DNA of 46,437 nt from Chlorogloea sp. CCALA 695 (GCF_003003885.1 NZ_PVWN01000034.1:1-46437), one strand, 5' to 3'. Numbered from the stretch's first letter, positions 1 to 8,067 are shown. The notes: generated by a model from the sequence alone, not told the origin. Translations and numbers: made by a program.

Positions 1-19
1 AGATGTGTATAAGAGACAG
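1..19. other. Nextera/Tn5 mosaic-end sequencing adapter
   Basis: The first 19 bases, AGATGTGTATAAGAGACAG, are exactly the Tn5 mosaic end used in Nextera libraries. The sequence interrupts the arsH reading frame that begins at 318. It is library residue at a contig end, not genomic DNA. Confidence 0.97.
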
Positions 20-318
20 GTTAGGGGAATCCAATCAATCTGGTTTTTCATCATGCCTGTGATATTGCCGTGCATCTCTGGACTCGTCCACACCTGTCCT
101 TCAGACCAAAGGCTCAACTCTCTTAACTCCTGCACTTTGGGGTGTGTATCCGGTACGCTACCGTATATAGGGAGTTCGCGCGGGTCAAAGAATCTTGTTT
201 CTGCACCAAACCCAGAGATAATTCTAGCTGCCTCCTCTGCTGCTAAACGGCTGTAGGAGCGATCGCGTAACGAGCCGTACAAAAATAAAATTCTGGGTGG
301 ATGAGTGAAAGTAGTCAT
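20..318 (-). CDS. arsH: ArsH, NADPH-dependent FMN reductase (3' part missing)
   Basis: Reading the minus strand from ATG at 318 gives about 99 residues beginning [20 protein letters not shown]. The frame then runs into the adapter at 19. ArsH is a flavoprotein of about 210-240 residues that oxidises trivalent organoarsenicals and is common in ars operons. The fragment shows the FMN-binding [18 protein letters not shown] loop, the [10 protein letters not shown] stretch, and the family block [15 protein letters not shown] followed by KNQIDWIPL. About half of the protein is missing because the contig ends. It is the last visible gene of the minus-strand ars operon, 57 bases after the aquaporin stop. 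The identification rests on recognition of these blocks and is firm; completeness cannot be judged. Confidence 0.93.
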
Positions 319-375
319 GACAGATCAATTCCTTTTAACTTAAGCGATAGATTTTTCATTATCTAAAAGGAGCCT

Positions 376-1101
376 TTAACCCTTAACTTCAATATCATGG
401 AGTGCTTGATACAAATCGTTGGGCGCTCCTTGAGCGTGTTTCTCACTACCCCGAATTGCCTCATAAAGCCGCGCTGCAACTAATGCACCTAGAATGGGGC
501 CAACAACGTATATCCAGTAGTTCGCTATAGCTGCACCACCTGCAAACAACGCAGGACCAAGTGATCGCGCAGGGTTCATTGAGCCGCCCGATACAGGTCC
601 ACCAATTAATACGTCAAAAACTACAGTTAAGCCAATTGCAAGTCCGGGTACTGCACCAGCTACGCGCTTATCGGTTGCAACAGATATAATCACCAGCATC
701 AAAAAAAACGTAAGTACCGCTTCAGTGCCGACGGCAGCAGCTACTAATCCTGAAGCCGGGATATGCGCCCCATATCCCCCACCAAGCAAAAGTGCTACAA
801 CTGCTGCTGCTGTAATCCCGCCTAAAAACTCTGCTGCTAAATATGGTAAAACATAACGCCAAGGGAAGCGACAGGCGATCGCAAAGCCAAGGGTGACAGC
901 AGGGTTGAAGTGAGCAGCAGAAATATGACCAAGGGCATAGATCATTGCTAGTACCGATAGCCCAGACACCCACGCCGATGCCATCAAACCGCTATCGCTA
1001 CTTGGGAGTGTACCCGTTGCCGATAGAGCAACAGGGGCAAACACGATGCCAAATGTCCCGATAAATTCAGCAACATAGCGCTGCCTCATGGTATTTTTCA
1101 C
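376..1101 (-). CDS. MIP-family aquaporin/aquaglyceroporin in ars operon
   Basis: This 241-residue integral membrane channel has the two NPA boxes of the MIP family: HFNPAVTLG (NPA at 66-68) and SGGSMNPARS (NPA at 176-178, followed by the filter Arg 179). About six hydrophobic helices are visible. The start is GTG at 1101, which overlaps the arsC stop codon as GTGA; ATG at 1089 is an alternative. Translational coupling to arsC and the position before arsH match the aqpS-type ars operons described in rhizobia. In those operons ArsC reduces arsenate and arsenite leaves by downhill flow through the channel. No ArsB or Acr3 pump is visible here, which supports that role by inference. The C-terminal tail (YEAIRGSEKHAQGAPNDLYQ) is hydrophilic and its DNA is partly duplicated at 6063-6127. 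Confidence 0.92.
   Translation of the reverse strand: MKNTMRQRYVAEFIGTFGIVFAPVALSATGTLPSSDSGLMASAWVSGLSVLAMIYALGHISAAHFNPAVTLGFAIACRFPWRYVLPYLAAEFLGGITAAAVVALLLGGGYGAHIPASGLVAAAVGTEAVLTFFLMLVIISVATDKRVAGAVPGLAIGLTVVFDVLIGGPVSGGSMNPARSLGPALFAGGAAIANYWIYVVGPILGALVAARLYEAIRGSEKHAQGAPNDLYQALHDIEVKG
398..462 (-). repeat. 65-bp aquaporin-tail repeat, parental copy
   Basis: This segment of the aquaporin gene encodes the hydrophilic tail. It matches 6063-6127 at 60 of 65 bases, in inverted orientation within the window. All five differences are transitions and all leave the encoded residues unchanged. Confidence 0.9.
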
Positions 1102-1508
1102 GGCTTGGGGGTATTTCCTAATTTAGTTAACAGTGATGCTACCCGCTCTTTTATTTCGTCACGAACTCGGTAAAATGTTTCTATCGGTTCTCCTTCCGGG
1201 TCGTCAAGTTGCCAATCAGCGAATATTTCTCTTAGCATCCATGCTTCTGGCAAATTCACCCCACAACCGCAAAGTGAAATTACTGCATCATAATTATCAG
1301 CTTTAAAATCACTTAAAGGTTTGGAAGTCTGGTTACCGATATCAATTCCAATCTCTGCCATAACCTCTACAGCTTTGGGATCTACCTTACTTGCTTCTAG
1401 CCCAGAGCTTGCAACGGAGATAACTCCCGACCCCAACGTTCGCGCAAAACCTTCCGCCATCTGGGAGCGACGAGAATTTTTCTTGCACACAAACATAACT
1501 CGTTTCAT
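1098..1508 (-). CDS. arsC: Arsenate reductase ArsC, LMW-PTP fold, SynArsC type
   Basis: This 136-residue cytoplasmic enzyme reduces arsenate to arsenite. The phosphatase-like P-loop is C8-KKNSR-R14 (C-x5-R), and the two further cysteines are C80 and C82 in SLCGCG. This is the C8/C80/C82 arrangement described for Synechocystis ArsC, which uses glutathione and glutaredoxin. The ATG at 1508 has an AAGGAG ribosome-binding site about 5 bases upstream. The TGA stop overlaps the GTG start of the aquaporin, so the two are probably translated together. Residue 13 is Arg within the P-loop; many homologues as I remember them carry Cys or another small residue there, but this could not be checked. Confidence 0.95.
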   Translation of the reverse strand: MKRVMFVCKKNSRRSQMAEGFARTLGSGVISVASSGLEASKVDPKAVEVMAEIGIDIGNQTSKPLSDFKADNYDAVISLCGCGVNLPEAWMLREIFADWQLDDPEGEPIETFYRVRDEIKERVASLLTKLGNTPKP

Positions 1509-1563
1509 TTTTTCTCCTTAAGTTTCATTGCTTGGATAAATCTTTTCACATACTTTGAGCAAC

Positions 1564-2070
1564 TCACCCTCCTGCTAACTCACGCAAAAAGGTAGTTTGG
1601 GCTACTCGCAGTTCAGCATCAGGCTTTGCATTTTGAATTGTCTGCATCGCTTGGTCGTAAGATGAACCAGCCGCAATCAAGTAGGCAGCCAGCATCGTCC
1701 CCGTTCTACGTCTGCCGCTAGTGCAATGAACGGCAACAGCATGACCAAGCTGATTTTGAGTTGAGACAAAATTCTGTAATTCCTGAATTTGTTCGGGGCT
1801 TGGTGCAGTCCCGCCTTTAGTTGGTAGCCAGAGGTAGGGAATGTCTAAGCGCTGATACAAGTCCAAGTTAGAAGGGTCATCCATAACTGATACAACTGCC
1901 CCAATACCTGCTTTTTGTAACTGAGCTATTTCCTTTGCTACTGGCTTACGAACCCCTGCTAATTTAGCCGGAATTACCCACCACAAGTTCTCTGTAATTG
2001 GCTCAAGCTGTTGCTGTTCCTCACTTAAGTCAGCGTTATTTAATGAACTTTTATCAATGTAATTGGTCAT
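1564..2070 (-). CDS. Dual-specificity/tyrosine phosphatase-like protein in ars operon
   Basis: This 168-residue soluble protein carries the Cys-based phosphatase signature HCTSGRRRTG, with nucleophile C116 and R122 (C-x5-R). A plausible general-acid region lies upstream (MDDPSNLDLY, residues 63-72). The fold is that of small dual-specificity phosphatases. The ATG at 2070 follows a strong GGAGG site. It lies between the pstS-like gene and arsC on the same strand, about 55 bases before arsC. The substrate is unknown. The position next to phosphate and arsenate genes may mean that it acts on a phosphorylated regulator or on arsenate-related stress, but that is inference. Confidence 0.85.
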   Translation of the reverse strand: MTNYIDKSSLNNADLSEEQQQLEPITENLWWVIPAKLAGVRKPVAKEIAQLQKAGIGAVVSVMDDPSNLDLYQRLDIPYLWLPTKGGTAPSPEQIQELQNFVSTQNQLGHAVAVHCTSGRRRTGTMLAAYLIAAGSSYDQAMQTIQNAKPDAELRVAQTTFLRELAGG

Positions 2071-2177
2071 AAACCTCCAGTATTATCCAAGCGCCAATGT
2101 GCTAAGAAAACTTGCACGACATTTAAAAAGCTTTAATCAACCCAAACTGAAAACTTGGGGTAGTGTTTCTTGCATTG

Positions 2178-3218
2178 CTAAAACTTTGCTTCTTTGCGTA
2201 ATAATTGACCAAGTGTTAGGTTTATCTGATTTTCTCCACCGTATACCGTTCCTACTTTGCCTCTGTTGAAATGAACATTGTCAAGGCGATAGGCATCAGC
2301 AGGCAAAGGTACATAACCCACAGAACTAACTGATGTTGGTGCTTTTTTGATATAGAAATCTACAAACTCTTTGACTGCTGGGTTGGTTTGTGCTGCTCTT
2401 GCATTGACATAGATAAATAAAGGTCTAGAAAGAGGCTGATATCTAGCTCCTTCTACAGTTTTACGCGAAGGTAACACTGATTCTTTGCCGTTATTAATGG
2501 CAACGGCTTTTAACTTGTTTTGGTTGGCTTCATAATAAGCAAATCCAAAGTAACCTAAAGCATTTGGATCTTTACTTACTCCTTGGACTAAAACATCATC
2601 ATCTTCGCTAGCTACATAATCGCTACGGCTAGCTTTAGCTTTACCAATTATTGCCTCTGTGAAGTAGTCAAAGGTTCCGGATTCCTTACCTGGGCCATAC
2701 AGTGTCAGTGGTTGATCTGGCCAGTCAGGGCGTACTTGCTTCCAGCGAGTAATTTTCCCTTGGGCAAGGGGTTCCCATATTTTTTTTAATTCAGTTGTGG
2801 TAATGCTTTTAGCCCAGGTATTTTCGGGATGAACTACGAGTGTGAGGGCATCGTAAGCAATGGGAAGTTCTATATACCTCACCTTAGAGGAGTTGCAAGC
2901 TTTTATTTCTACGGTCAAGATGGGTCTTGAAGCATTGCTGATATCTGTTTCTCCAGCGCAGAATTTTTTGAAACCGCCCCCAGTCCCAGAAACAGCAACT
3001 GTAACTTTGACATTATTTGCCTGCATCTTTTGAAAATCTTTAGCGATCGCATCTGTGATTGGAAACACTGTACTAGAGCCATCAATTTTAACTACCTGCG
3101 CCTCAAGCTTCTGCTGAGATTGACTAGCAGTATTAGACACCGCCGTACAGTTAGTAATCAAAAGTAGAAGACTAAACGCGATCGCTGACCTATTTGCTGT
3201 GATGTTCATTGACCCCAT
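2178..3218 (-). CDS. pstS: PstS/SphX-type phosphate-binding lipoprotein
   Basis: This 346-residue periplasmic substrate-binding protein belongs to the PstS family. The N-terminus is a lipoprotein signal (SLLLLITNC, lipid Cys at about 24). It is followed by the family blocks [36 protein letters not shown] and [13 protein letters not shown], which line the phosphate site. No permease or ATPase genes (pstC, pstA, pstB) accompany it, so it either serves a transporter encoded elsewhere or binds arsenate or phosphate on its own. Phosphate-binding genes inside arsenic islands are known in other bacteria. Two starts are possible: ATG at 3218, which sits almost on top of a purine-rich AAGGTGAAGG, and ATG at 3209. 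Confidence 0.9.
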   Translation of the reverse strand: MGSMNITANRSAIAFSLLLLITNCTAVSNTASQSQQKLEAQVVKIDGSSTVFPITDAIAKDFQKMQANNVKVTVAVSGTGGGFKKFCAGETDISNASRPILTVEIKACNSSKVRYIELPIAYDALTLVVHPENTWAKSITTTELKKIWEPLAQGKITRWKQVRPDWPDQPLTLYGPGKESGTFDYFTEAIIGKAKASRSDYVASEDDDVLVQGVSKDPNALGYFGFAYYEANQNKLKAVAINNGKESVLPSRKTVEGARYQPLSRPLFIYVNARAAQTNPAVKEFVDFYIKKAPTSVSSVGYVPLPADAYRLDNVHFNRGKVGTVYGGENQINLTLGQLLRKEAKF

Positions 3219-3334
3219 CCTTCACCTTAACTAAGGGGTACTCCTTCATCATTTCAAATTAAATTGATTTGTCAAGTTATTAATAAGGTTTGTAAAGCAA
3301 TAACAGGTTAAGAAATAATGTGTTGAGACATATT

Positions 3335-3658
3335 TTAGCAAGGACGAGCAGGTAACATTGGTGATGTGCGGCGGAAATCTGCTAAGTACTGCTCCATAAC
3401 AACAAATTGCGGCAAGTTTAGACTGTAGTAAATCCAGCGTCCTTCCTGCCGAGAGCGAACTAAGCCTGCTTCTCTTAATATTTTTAAGTGAAATGATAGT
3501 TTGGAAGATTGCGCGATCCCCAAACGTTCGCAAAGATCGCATACGCATAACTCCTGTGTCCGCAATAGCTCTAAAACTTGAACTCGTAAAGGTTCGGACA
3601 GGGCATGAAAGCTAGAAGCTATTTCAATTGGTGTTTGAGTAGATAGTACAGTTTGCAT
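3335..3658 (-). CDS. arsR: ArsR/SmtB-family arsenic-responsive repressor
   Basis: This winged-helix repressor of about 107 residues has the alpha-3 metalloid site ELCVCDLCERL (C-x-C-x2-C), which binds As(III) or Sb(III) in classical ArsR proteins. It is followed by the recognition helix AQSSKLSFHLKILREAGLV and the wing EGRWIYYSL. ATG at 3658 is preferred over the TTG one codon upstream. It is the first gene of the minus-strand ars operon and probably autoregulates it from the AT-rich region 3659-3780; no convincing operator dyad could be pinned down there. Confidence 0.94.
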   Translation of the reverse strand: MQTVLSTQTPIEIASSFHALSEPLRVQVLELLRTQELCVCDLCERLGIAQSSKLSFHLKILREAGLVRSRQEGRWIYYSLNLPQFVVMEQYLADFRRTSPMLPARPC

Positions 3659-3788
3659 CAAATTTTATTGATTTATTACTTTCATATTAAATCCGATTCA
3701 AAGTTAATTTTATGTTTAAAGTAAAATTTCTAACTAAAGTCAGGTAAGCAAGGCAGTTTAAGATAAAAGTTAGCCAGAGACAGTAGAT

Positions 3789-4238
3789 ATGGATACTAAT
3801 GAGATTTTAGAGAAGTACGCAGCAGGGGAACGGAATTTTACGAGGATAACTTTGGCTGAAATGAACTTGAGTAGTGCCAATTTAAGTGGTATTGACTTGA
3901 GCGGAGCTATCCTAACCGGGGCTAAACTTAGCGAAACCAACTTAAGTGGAGCAGACCTTTTATGTACAGACCTATGTTGGGGATTTATGCCTGGGGTAAA
4001 TCTAACTAGAGCCAATTTAAAGTACGCCGATCTAATTCGAGCCGATTTAAGAATGGCAAATTTACGTAGAGCCGACTTGTATAGGGCTAACCTGTATGAA
4101 GCCGACCTATCAGGGGCAAACTTGAGTGGAGCTAACCTAAAGTATGCCAACCTAAGCGGCGCAATTTTAAATGAAGTAGACTTGGCTGGAGCAAACTTGA
4201 GTGGAGTGACAATGCCCGATGGCACAACTCACAACTGA
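3789..4238 (+). CDS. Pentapeptide-repeat protein
   Basis: This 149-residue protein consists of A(D/N)LSG-like pentapeptides from about residue 26 to the C-terminus (for example ANLSGIDLSGAILTGAKLSE). That pattern predicts a right-handed quadrilateral beta helix. The short N-terminus (MDTNEILEKYAAGERNFTRI) is a cap common in cyanobacterial members. No other domain or signal peptide is present, so it is probably cytosolic. Function is unknown, as for most cyanobacterial members. It is divergent from arsR, with about 130 bases between the starts. Confidence 0.9.
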   Translation: MDTNEILEKYAAGERNFTRITLAEMNLSSANLSGIDLSGAILTGAKLSETNLSGADLLCTDLCWGFMPGVNLTRANLKYADLIRADLRMANLRRADLYRANLYEADLSGANLSGANLKYANLSGAILNEVDLAGANLSGVTMPDGTTHN

Positions 4239-4596
4239 ATTTAGCTCTAAACTCTTTTTCTATATAAAGAGTATTGAGCCTACTCAATTAAATCTTTGGA
4301 GTGGTTACATAATCTGAGCTTCCTAAACAGCAGTTTTCTGTCCTCGCAAAGTTTTTGCAACACAACCAGTGGGAGCGATCGCACGAACGCACATTGATTG
4401 ATTTTCGTGGGGAGTAGGGACTTTTCACGAACAACCGCAAGAAGTTTTTGCGGACGACATGGAAAGCTGCTAGGATATGTTACCCATAAATACCGAACCT
4501 GCGTAAGTCGATTCGGCTGCACTTAATAAGAATACAGAAGGGTTAGCTTAACTCAGCTATAACTCACATCCACCAGCAAAACTTTTAGGCGTAATT
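4239..4596. other. Intergenic region, no convincing gene
   Basis: A weak hairpin, ACTCTTT (4251-4257) with AAAGAGT (4266-4272), lies just after the pentapeptide gene and could terminate it. The rest shows a GCGATCGC octamer near 4376. I see no coding sequence with a plausible start and composition. Confidence 0.4.
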
Positions 4597-4809
4597 ATGA
4601 AAAGAGCGTTACTTCTAATCTCGACTGTAGGATTGCTTAGTATTTTTACTACAGGCATCCTTCCTGCTACTGCTGCCTCTCTAGACTTCAGTTTTGCTGA
4701 GGTACCTGACTCTACGCATTCCAGTAAACTGGATAAGAGCGATCTGTTGTTATCACAAGAGGGAAGAATAGGACATAAGGGCAGATGTCATAGGAGGCGG
4801 ACTTGTTAA
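4597..4809 (+). CDS. Small secreted basic protein, unrecognised
   Basis: This 70-residue protein has a clear signal peptide (MKRALLLISTVGLLSIFTTG, cleavage probably after PATAA at about residue 27). The short mature part is rich in Asp and Ser and then ends in a basic, Cys- and His-containing tail (GHKGRCHRRRTC). An AGG lies upstream of the ATG. The family is not recognised. The His/Cys/Arg tail could bind metal, but nothing else supports that. Confidence 0.55.
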   Translation: MKRALLLISTVGLLSIFTTGILPATAASLDFSFAEVPDSTHSSKLDKSDLLLSQEGRIGHKGRCHRRRTC

Positions 4810-5236
4810 ATAACTTAGTAGCCCTGTCTTTTCAAGGCATGGTGGAAAAGCGCCTCGTGCGGCTTCAGCCGCCGTCAAGATCAATGGCTTTTGTGATGAG
4901 GAGCGTTAATATAAGCAATCACTTTGCTAGTACTGACCTTTCCTGATATATCATGAAAATAGCTCCGAGTCCAAAAAGAGGAGAGTTTCTTTAGCTAAGG
5001 GAATTTATCTCTTAGAAGTTTAGAACTGCGTCCCTTAAATGTCAAGTATCGCCTAGAGTTTCTCACTTTGTTTGCTATCCTGGTTACGCTCTCCAGATAC
5101 CATCTGCCCTGAACTAATCTTCCCAACGATCCACAATACCTCGGCAGTACGCTAGACTATCTGGCACATCTCAGACTTGCGCGTAGGGGCAGAGTATTGA
5201 AGTGGGAGCGATCACCTCTCAATTTGGTAAGACAAC
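4810..5236. other. Intergenic region, no gene seen
   Basis: This stretch holds a short GC hairpin (GCGGC-TTCA-GCCGC near 4860) and no coding sequence that I can support on either strand. The promoter of the hydrolase gene should lie in its right part but was not pinned down. Confidence 0.4.
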
Positions 5237-6025
5237 GTGATATCTGAGCAAAATAGCGAACCTTATTTTCTGACACCTCATACCTCAAATCCAGAATATC
5301 CGTTGCTGATTTTTCTGCCCGGAATGAATGAAACGGGTAAAGCTTTACTTAAGCTTGAAACTAGAGGCTTAGAGGCGGGCTTTGATGTCCGTTGTCTTGT
5401 GATACCGCTTAACAATTTTATGGACTGGGAACAATTAACACAAAGCGTGATCGCGCTCATTCAGGCAGAGCTAGAAAGGATACCACAAGAAGCAGTTTGG
5501 CTCTGCGGTGAATCTTGGGGAGGATGTCTGGCTTTGAAATTGATCGAACACTCTCCGCATTTATTCAAGCGGCTGATTTTGGTTAACTCTGCTTCTTCAT
5601 TCCACCGAATAGCTTGGCTTAATCAAAGTCCACGACTGCTGACTTGGACACCGCCACTACTTTATAGGTTCTCTCCAATCGTCACCCTGTGTATAACCTC
5701 TGCACTGACCCGGATCTCGCTTACAAGGCTTCACGTTCTTTGGAAAGCCGCCCAAGCCGCACCGAAAAAAACGGCTGAGTATCGGTTATCGCAATTAAGT
5801 AAGTTTCGGATCGATGAAACTCAACTTCATCAGTTTCCCCATCCTGTTTTGCTGATCGCAAGTCAGGCTGACCGGGTGTTGCCATCAGTTGCAGAAGCTC
5901 AATACCTCAGCAAGATTTTTCCTGCCGCTCAGGTTGTTATCTTGCCTCAGAGTGGTCATACCTGCTTGCTTGAAAAAGACGTTAATTTGTACCAAATTTT
6001 ACAAGCTGAAGACTTTATCATTTAA
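5237..6025 (+). CDS. Alpha/beta-hydrolase fold protein
   Basis: This 262-residue soluble alpha/beta hydrolase has its nucleophile elbow at G91-E-S93-W-G-G, the probable acid at D212 (SQADRVLPS) and His241 (SGHTCLLE). The oxyanion region is LIFLPGMNETG. It resembles cyanobacterial serine hydrolases with a lid segment (residues 120-185) and could be an esterase, lipase or thioesterase; the substrate is not evident. The start is GTG at 5237. The gene ends only 37 bases before a fragment of an aquaporin gene, so the material downstream is a rearrangement junction, but its own C-terminus looks complete. Confidence 0.82.
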   Translation: MISEQNSEPYFLTPHTSNPEYPLLIFLPGMNETGKALLKLETRGLEAGFDVRCLVIPLNNFMDWEQLTQSVIALIQAELERIPQEAVWLCGESWGGCLALKLIEHSPHLFKRLILVNSASSFHRIAWLNQSPRLLTWTPPLLYRFSPIVTLCITSALTRISLTRLHVLWKAAQAAPKKTAEYRLSQLSKFRIDETQLHQFPHPVLLIASQADRVLPSVAEAQYLSKIFPAAQVVILPQSGHTCLLEKDVNLYQILQAEDFII

Positions 6026-6062
6026 TCTCAGTGTCGAGATAGAACTAGGTGAGAAACTAGCT

Positions 6063-6127
6063 GAGGCAATCCGGGGCAGTGAGAAACACGCCCAAGGAGC
6101 GCCCAACGATCTGTATCAAGCGCTCCA
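6063..6127 (+). pseudogene. Fragment of a second aquaporin gene (C-terminal tail)
   Basis: These 65 bases encode EAIRGSEKHAQGAPNDLYQA in the same frame as the tail of the ars-operon aquaporin at 398-462. Identity is 60 of 65 bases and every difference is a synonymous transition. The match stops at both ends. It is a relic of a homologous, once functional aquaporin gene, probably from a second ars locus, that was lost by rearrangement. The neighbouring IS-end fragment at 6223-6249 suggests how. Confidence 0.85.
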
Positions 6128-6222
6128 GGTGGTGGTAGGAGTAACAATAATTGTTAATAAAAAGGGCTGTATTAAGTGCGACTTGGGACTCTACGTAGCA
6201 ATAGTAAAAATTTTATAAGTTG

Positions 6223-6249
6223 ACTCAGATCTTGCACCATTCTCAATAA
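6223..6249 (-). repeat. Fragment of an IS 3' end, inverted relative to the intact IS
   Basis: These 27 bases match the reverse complement of 9261-9287, the end of the transposase gene, at 25 of 27 positions. It is probably the remaining tip of a related insertion sequence in the opposite orientation. It lies immediately left of the TetR gene. Confidence 0.7.
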
Positions 6250-6261
6250 GGCATAGTTGAG

Positions 6262-6921
6262 TTAAACTATCGGCTGAAGCATAACTCCAGTCAGAATCAA
6301 GTCGATTGCTGAATGGGTTTGTTGCTCAATCATCTCCGGGCTGAGTAACTGGCGATTGGGGTCAACATACTTCAAGTTCTCATAAGCATTGAAGTAGAAC
6401 GTACAGACACCCAGGATGTTAACAGTCGTCAAAAACGGATCAATCGGTCGAAAAATTCCCTCAGCGATTCCTTGCTCCAAGATTGTAGTCATATTCCAGA
6501 AACTCTTTTGCCAACCGCTGAGTTGTCCATATTTCCCCTGATTTTGAATCGCTTCATAAAACCAGAGCATTCCTCGTTGAGGATAAGCAGCTCCGTAGGC
6601 AATTCCAGAGCGGATAGCTTCTTTAAGTGCTTTATCGACAGGTAAAGGCTCCTTTTCAAGTTGTTCAAAGGCAACCTCTAGTTGAGTTCCAATCCGTTGC
6701 ATCACTGCCTGATATAGTCCCTCCTTATTCTCAAAATAGTAGTAAATCATTGCCTTAGTGACACCAGTGCGAGCAGTAATAGCATCGATTCGTGCCCCCG
6801 CCAGACCATAGCGCGCAAATTCATCCTCTGCTGCATCCAGAATTTGCACCTGGGTTGCCTCCGCATCACGCGTCTGATGAGGCTTATCTGATTTGCGATT
6901 TGCCCTGCTTGAAAGAACCAC
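6262..6921 (-). CDS. TetR/AcrR-family repressor
   Basis: This 219-residue protein has a TetR DNA-binding domain at about residues 25-70: QILDAAEDEFARYGLAGARI, then the recognition helix region TKAMIYYYFENKEGLY. The variable ligand-binding C-terminal domain follows. The start is GTG at 6921, the only reasonable start in frame upstream of the HTH. It is divergent from the Rieske oxygenase gene at 7044, and the 122-base gap holds strong operator candidates (6957-7027). It therefore probably represses the oxygenase and itself. The ligand is unknown. Confidence 0.92.
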   Translation of the reverse strand: MVLSSRANRKSDKPHQTRDAEATQVQILDAAEDEFARYGLAGARIDAITARTGVTKAMIYYYFENKEGLYQAVMQRIGTQLEVAFEQLEKEPLPVDKALKEAIRSGIAYGAAYPQRGMLWFYEAIQNQGKYGQLSGWQKSFWNMTTILEQGIAEGIFRPIDPFLTTVNILGVCTFYFNAYENLKYVDPNRQLLSPEMIEQQTHSAIDLILTGVMLQPIV

Positions 6922-6956
6922 AGCGTCTGCGTATGTTGAAAGAACCAGTATAATCT

Positions 6957-7027
6957 TAACTAAAAATAAGGTTAGTAGTTGACAGAAGCAAATGGTTAGT
7001 CGGATACTAACTAAACATAAGGTTAGT
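6957..7027. promoter_or_regulatory. TetR operators between the divergent TetR and Rieske genes
   Basis: Two near-identical 20-bp elements, TAACTAAAAATAAGGTTAGT (6957-6976) and the same with one change (7008-7027), lie 51 bases apart in the same orientation. Between them is a perfect dyad GTTAGT-CGGAT-ACTAAC (6995-7011). All are built from the same GTTAGT half-site, as expected for operators of the divergent TetR regulator. Confidence 0.75.
6979..7008 (+). promoter_or_regulatory. Predicted sigma70 promoter of the Rieske gene
   Basis: A perfect TTGACA -35 box (6979-6984) and GATACT (7003-7008) as -10 box are separated by 18 bp. The dyad 6995-7011 covers the -10 box, so bound TetR would block polymerase. 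Confidence 0.6.
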
Positions 7028-7043
7028 TAACACTCTTTGCACT

Positions 7044-8039
7044 ATGACTTCTATTCTGCCAGGTGCTCCTTGGTTGATTGCTCATCGGTCTATGTTGGGG
7101 ATTAATCAGCCCAATAAAATCACTCTCAATGGACAAGACTATGTTCTGTGGCAAAACCAGAATAGAGAAGTCTTTGCGCTCTCAAATATTTGCCCTCATA
7201 TGCAAGCACCCTTATCAGACGGCTGGATTTGCAAAGAGCGCAATACTATAATTTGTCCATTCCATTCTTTGGAGTTCAGTACTGAAGGCAAACTTTATCG
7301 AGAAGGGAAACAAGATACACAGCAAATCACCCTTCCGCTTAAGCTCACAGTCATTGGAGATATGATTTGGACGTATGGTGAGTGTGAACCCCACTTACCC
7401 ATTCCTGATCTGATTGAAAAGATTGCCGCTGAATATGACTTTGTTGGGATTGCTGGAGAACAGAGCATTCAGTCAGACTTCTTAAACACTTGGCTGATCA
7501 ATTCTGATTTCAATCATCAAAATGGCACTCATCGGGAGTTATTTCAAATCGTTCAGAACCGAGTCACAGCGTTTGAAAAGAAGGATTATTGGTACAAGGT
7601 AAAGCAAGAGAGTACCAGAGCCAGTAACACACTGGGAGAAATTCTAACTAATCCAGTCTTGTTGACCATTCCAAAGATTCTCAAAAGTACCGTCGAGTAT
7701 TGGTTTCCTTCCGTACTGGTTTTGTATGGGGAAGCCGGATTTGGGGAATTTGTCCAAGTCATCTTGCAATATCCACAGCAGCAGAATCAAACCAAAATTT
7801 ATGAGTTGATCTTCGGTAGATTTAAGGCTAGCTGGATGAAGCCTTTGTTGGGAAAATCGATCTTGAAGTCGATTGACGTGGTTGTAGAGCAAGATATCGC
7901 GGCTTTAGAAACCCGTTATCCTCACCATCAGCCCAAAGTTAAGCTGCCAAATGAAGATGTGATGGTTTACGCCCAACAGCTTTATCGGGATTGGCATAGT
8001 AGTGACCTTACAGCAGTTGTAACATCGCAGTTGCAATGA
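7044..8039 (+). CDS. Rieske non-haem iron oxygenase
   Basis: This 331-residue oxygenase alpha-subunit-like protein has its Rieske 2Fe-2S cluster ligands at C50-P-H52 and C71-PF-H74. The mononuclear iron site has D155-x2-H158-x4-H163, with a further acidic candidate in VVEQDIAALE near residue 283. This is the layout of ring-hydroxylating and demethylating oxygenases, at a slightly short but normal length. No reductase or ferredoxin gene is adjacent. It is controlled, by inference, by the divergent TetR. The substrate is unknown. The IS begins within about 30-60 bases of its stop codon without damaging the gene. Confidence 0.92.
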   Translation: MTSILPGAPWLIAHRSMLGINQPNKITLNGQDYVLWQNQNREVFALSNICPHMQAPLSDGWICKERNTIICPFHSLEFSTEGKLYREGKQDTQQITLPLKLTVIGDMIWTYGECEPHLPIPDLIEKIAAEYDFVGIAGEQSIQSDFLNTWLINSDFNHQNGTHRELFQIVQNRVTAFEKKDYWYKVKQESTRASNTLGEILTNPVLLTIPKILKSTVEYWFPSVLVLYGEAGFGEFVQVILQYPQQQNQTKIYELIFGRFKASWMKPLLGKSILKSIDVVVEQDIAALETRYPHHQPKVKLPNEDVMVYAQQLYRDWHSSDLTAVVTSQLQ

Positions 8040-8067
8040 GCAGTTTGCCCAAGAGAAGCAGACCTGA

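Noticed and set aside
5-256. 83-codon plus-strand frame starting in the adapter
   Set aside because: The minus strand encodes ArsH, and the plus frame begins inside the Tn5 mosaic end.
3770-4225. Long open frame opposite the pentapeptide-repeat gene
   Set aside because: It is an artefact of the repeated codons on the plus strand. Its product is a low-complexity Lys/Ala/Leu/Ser repeat without a ribosome-binding site.
3789-4238. CRISPR-like array
   Set aside because: The periodic DNA here is coding pentapeptide repeat with variable units. No array of identical direct repeats with spacers was seen anywhere in the window.
4280-4522. 80-codon minus-strand frame after the pentapeptide gene
   Set aside because: There is no ribosome-binding site, no recognisable domain and an uneven composition; it is treated as chance.
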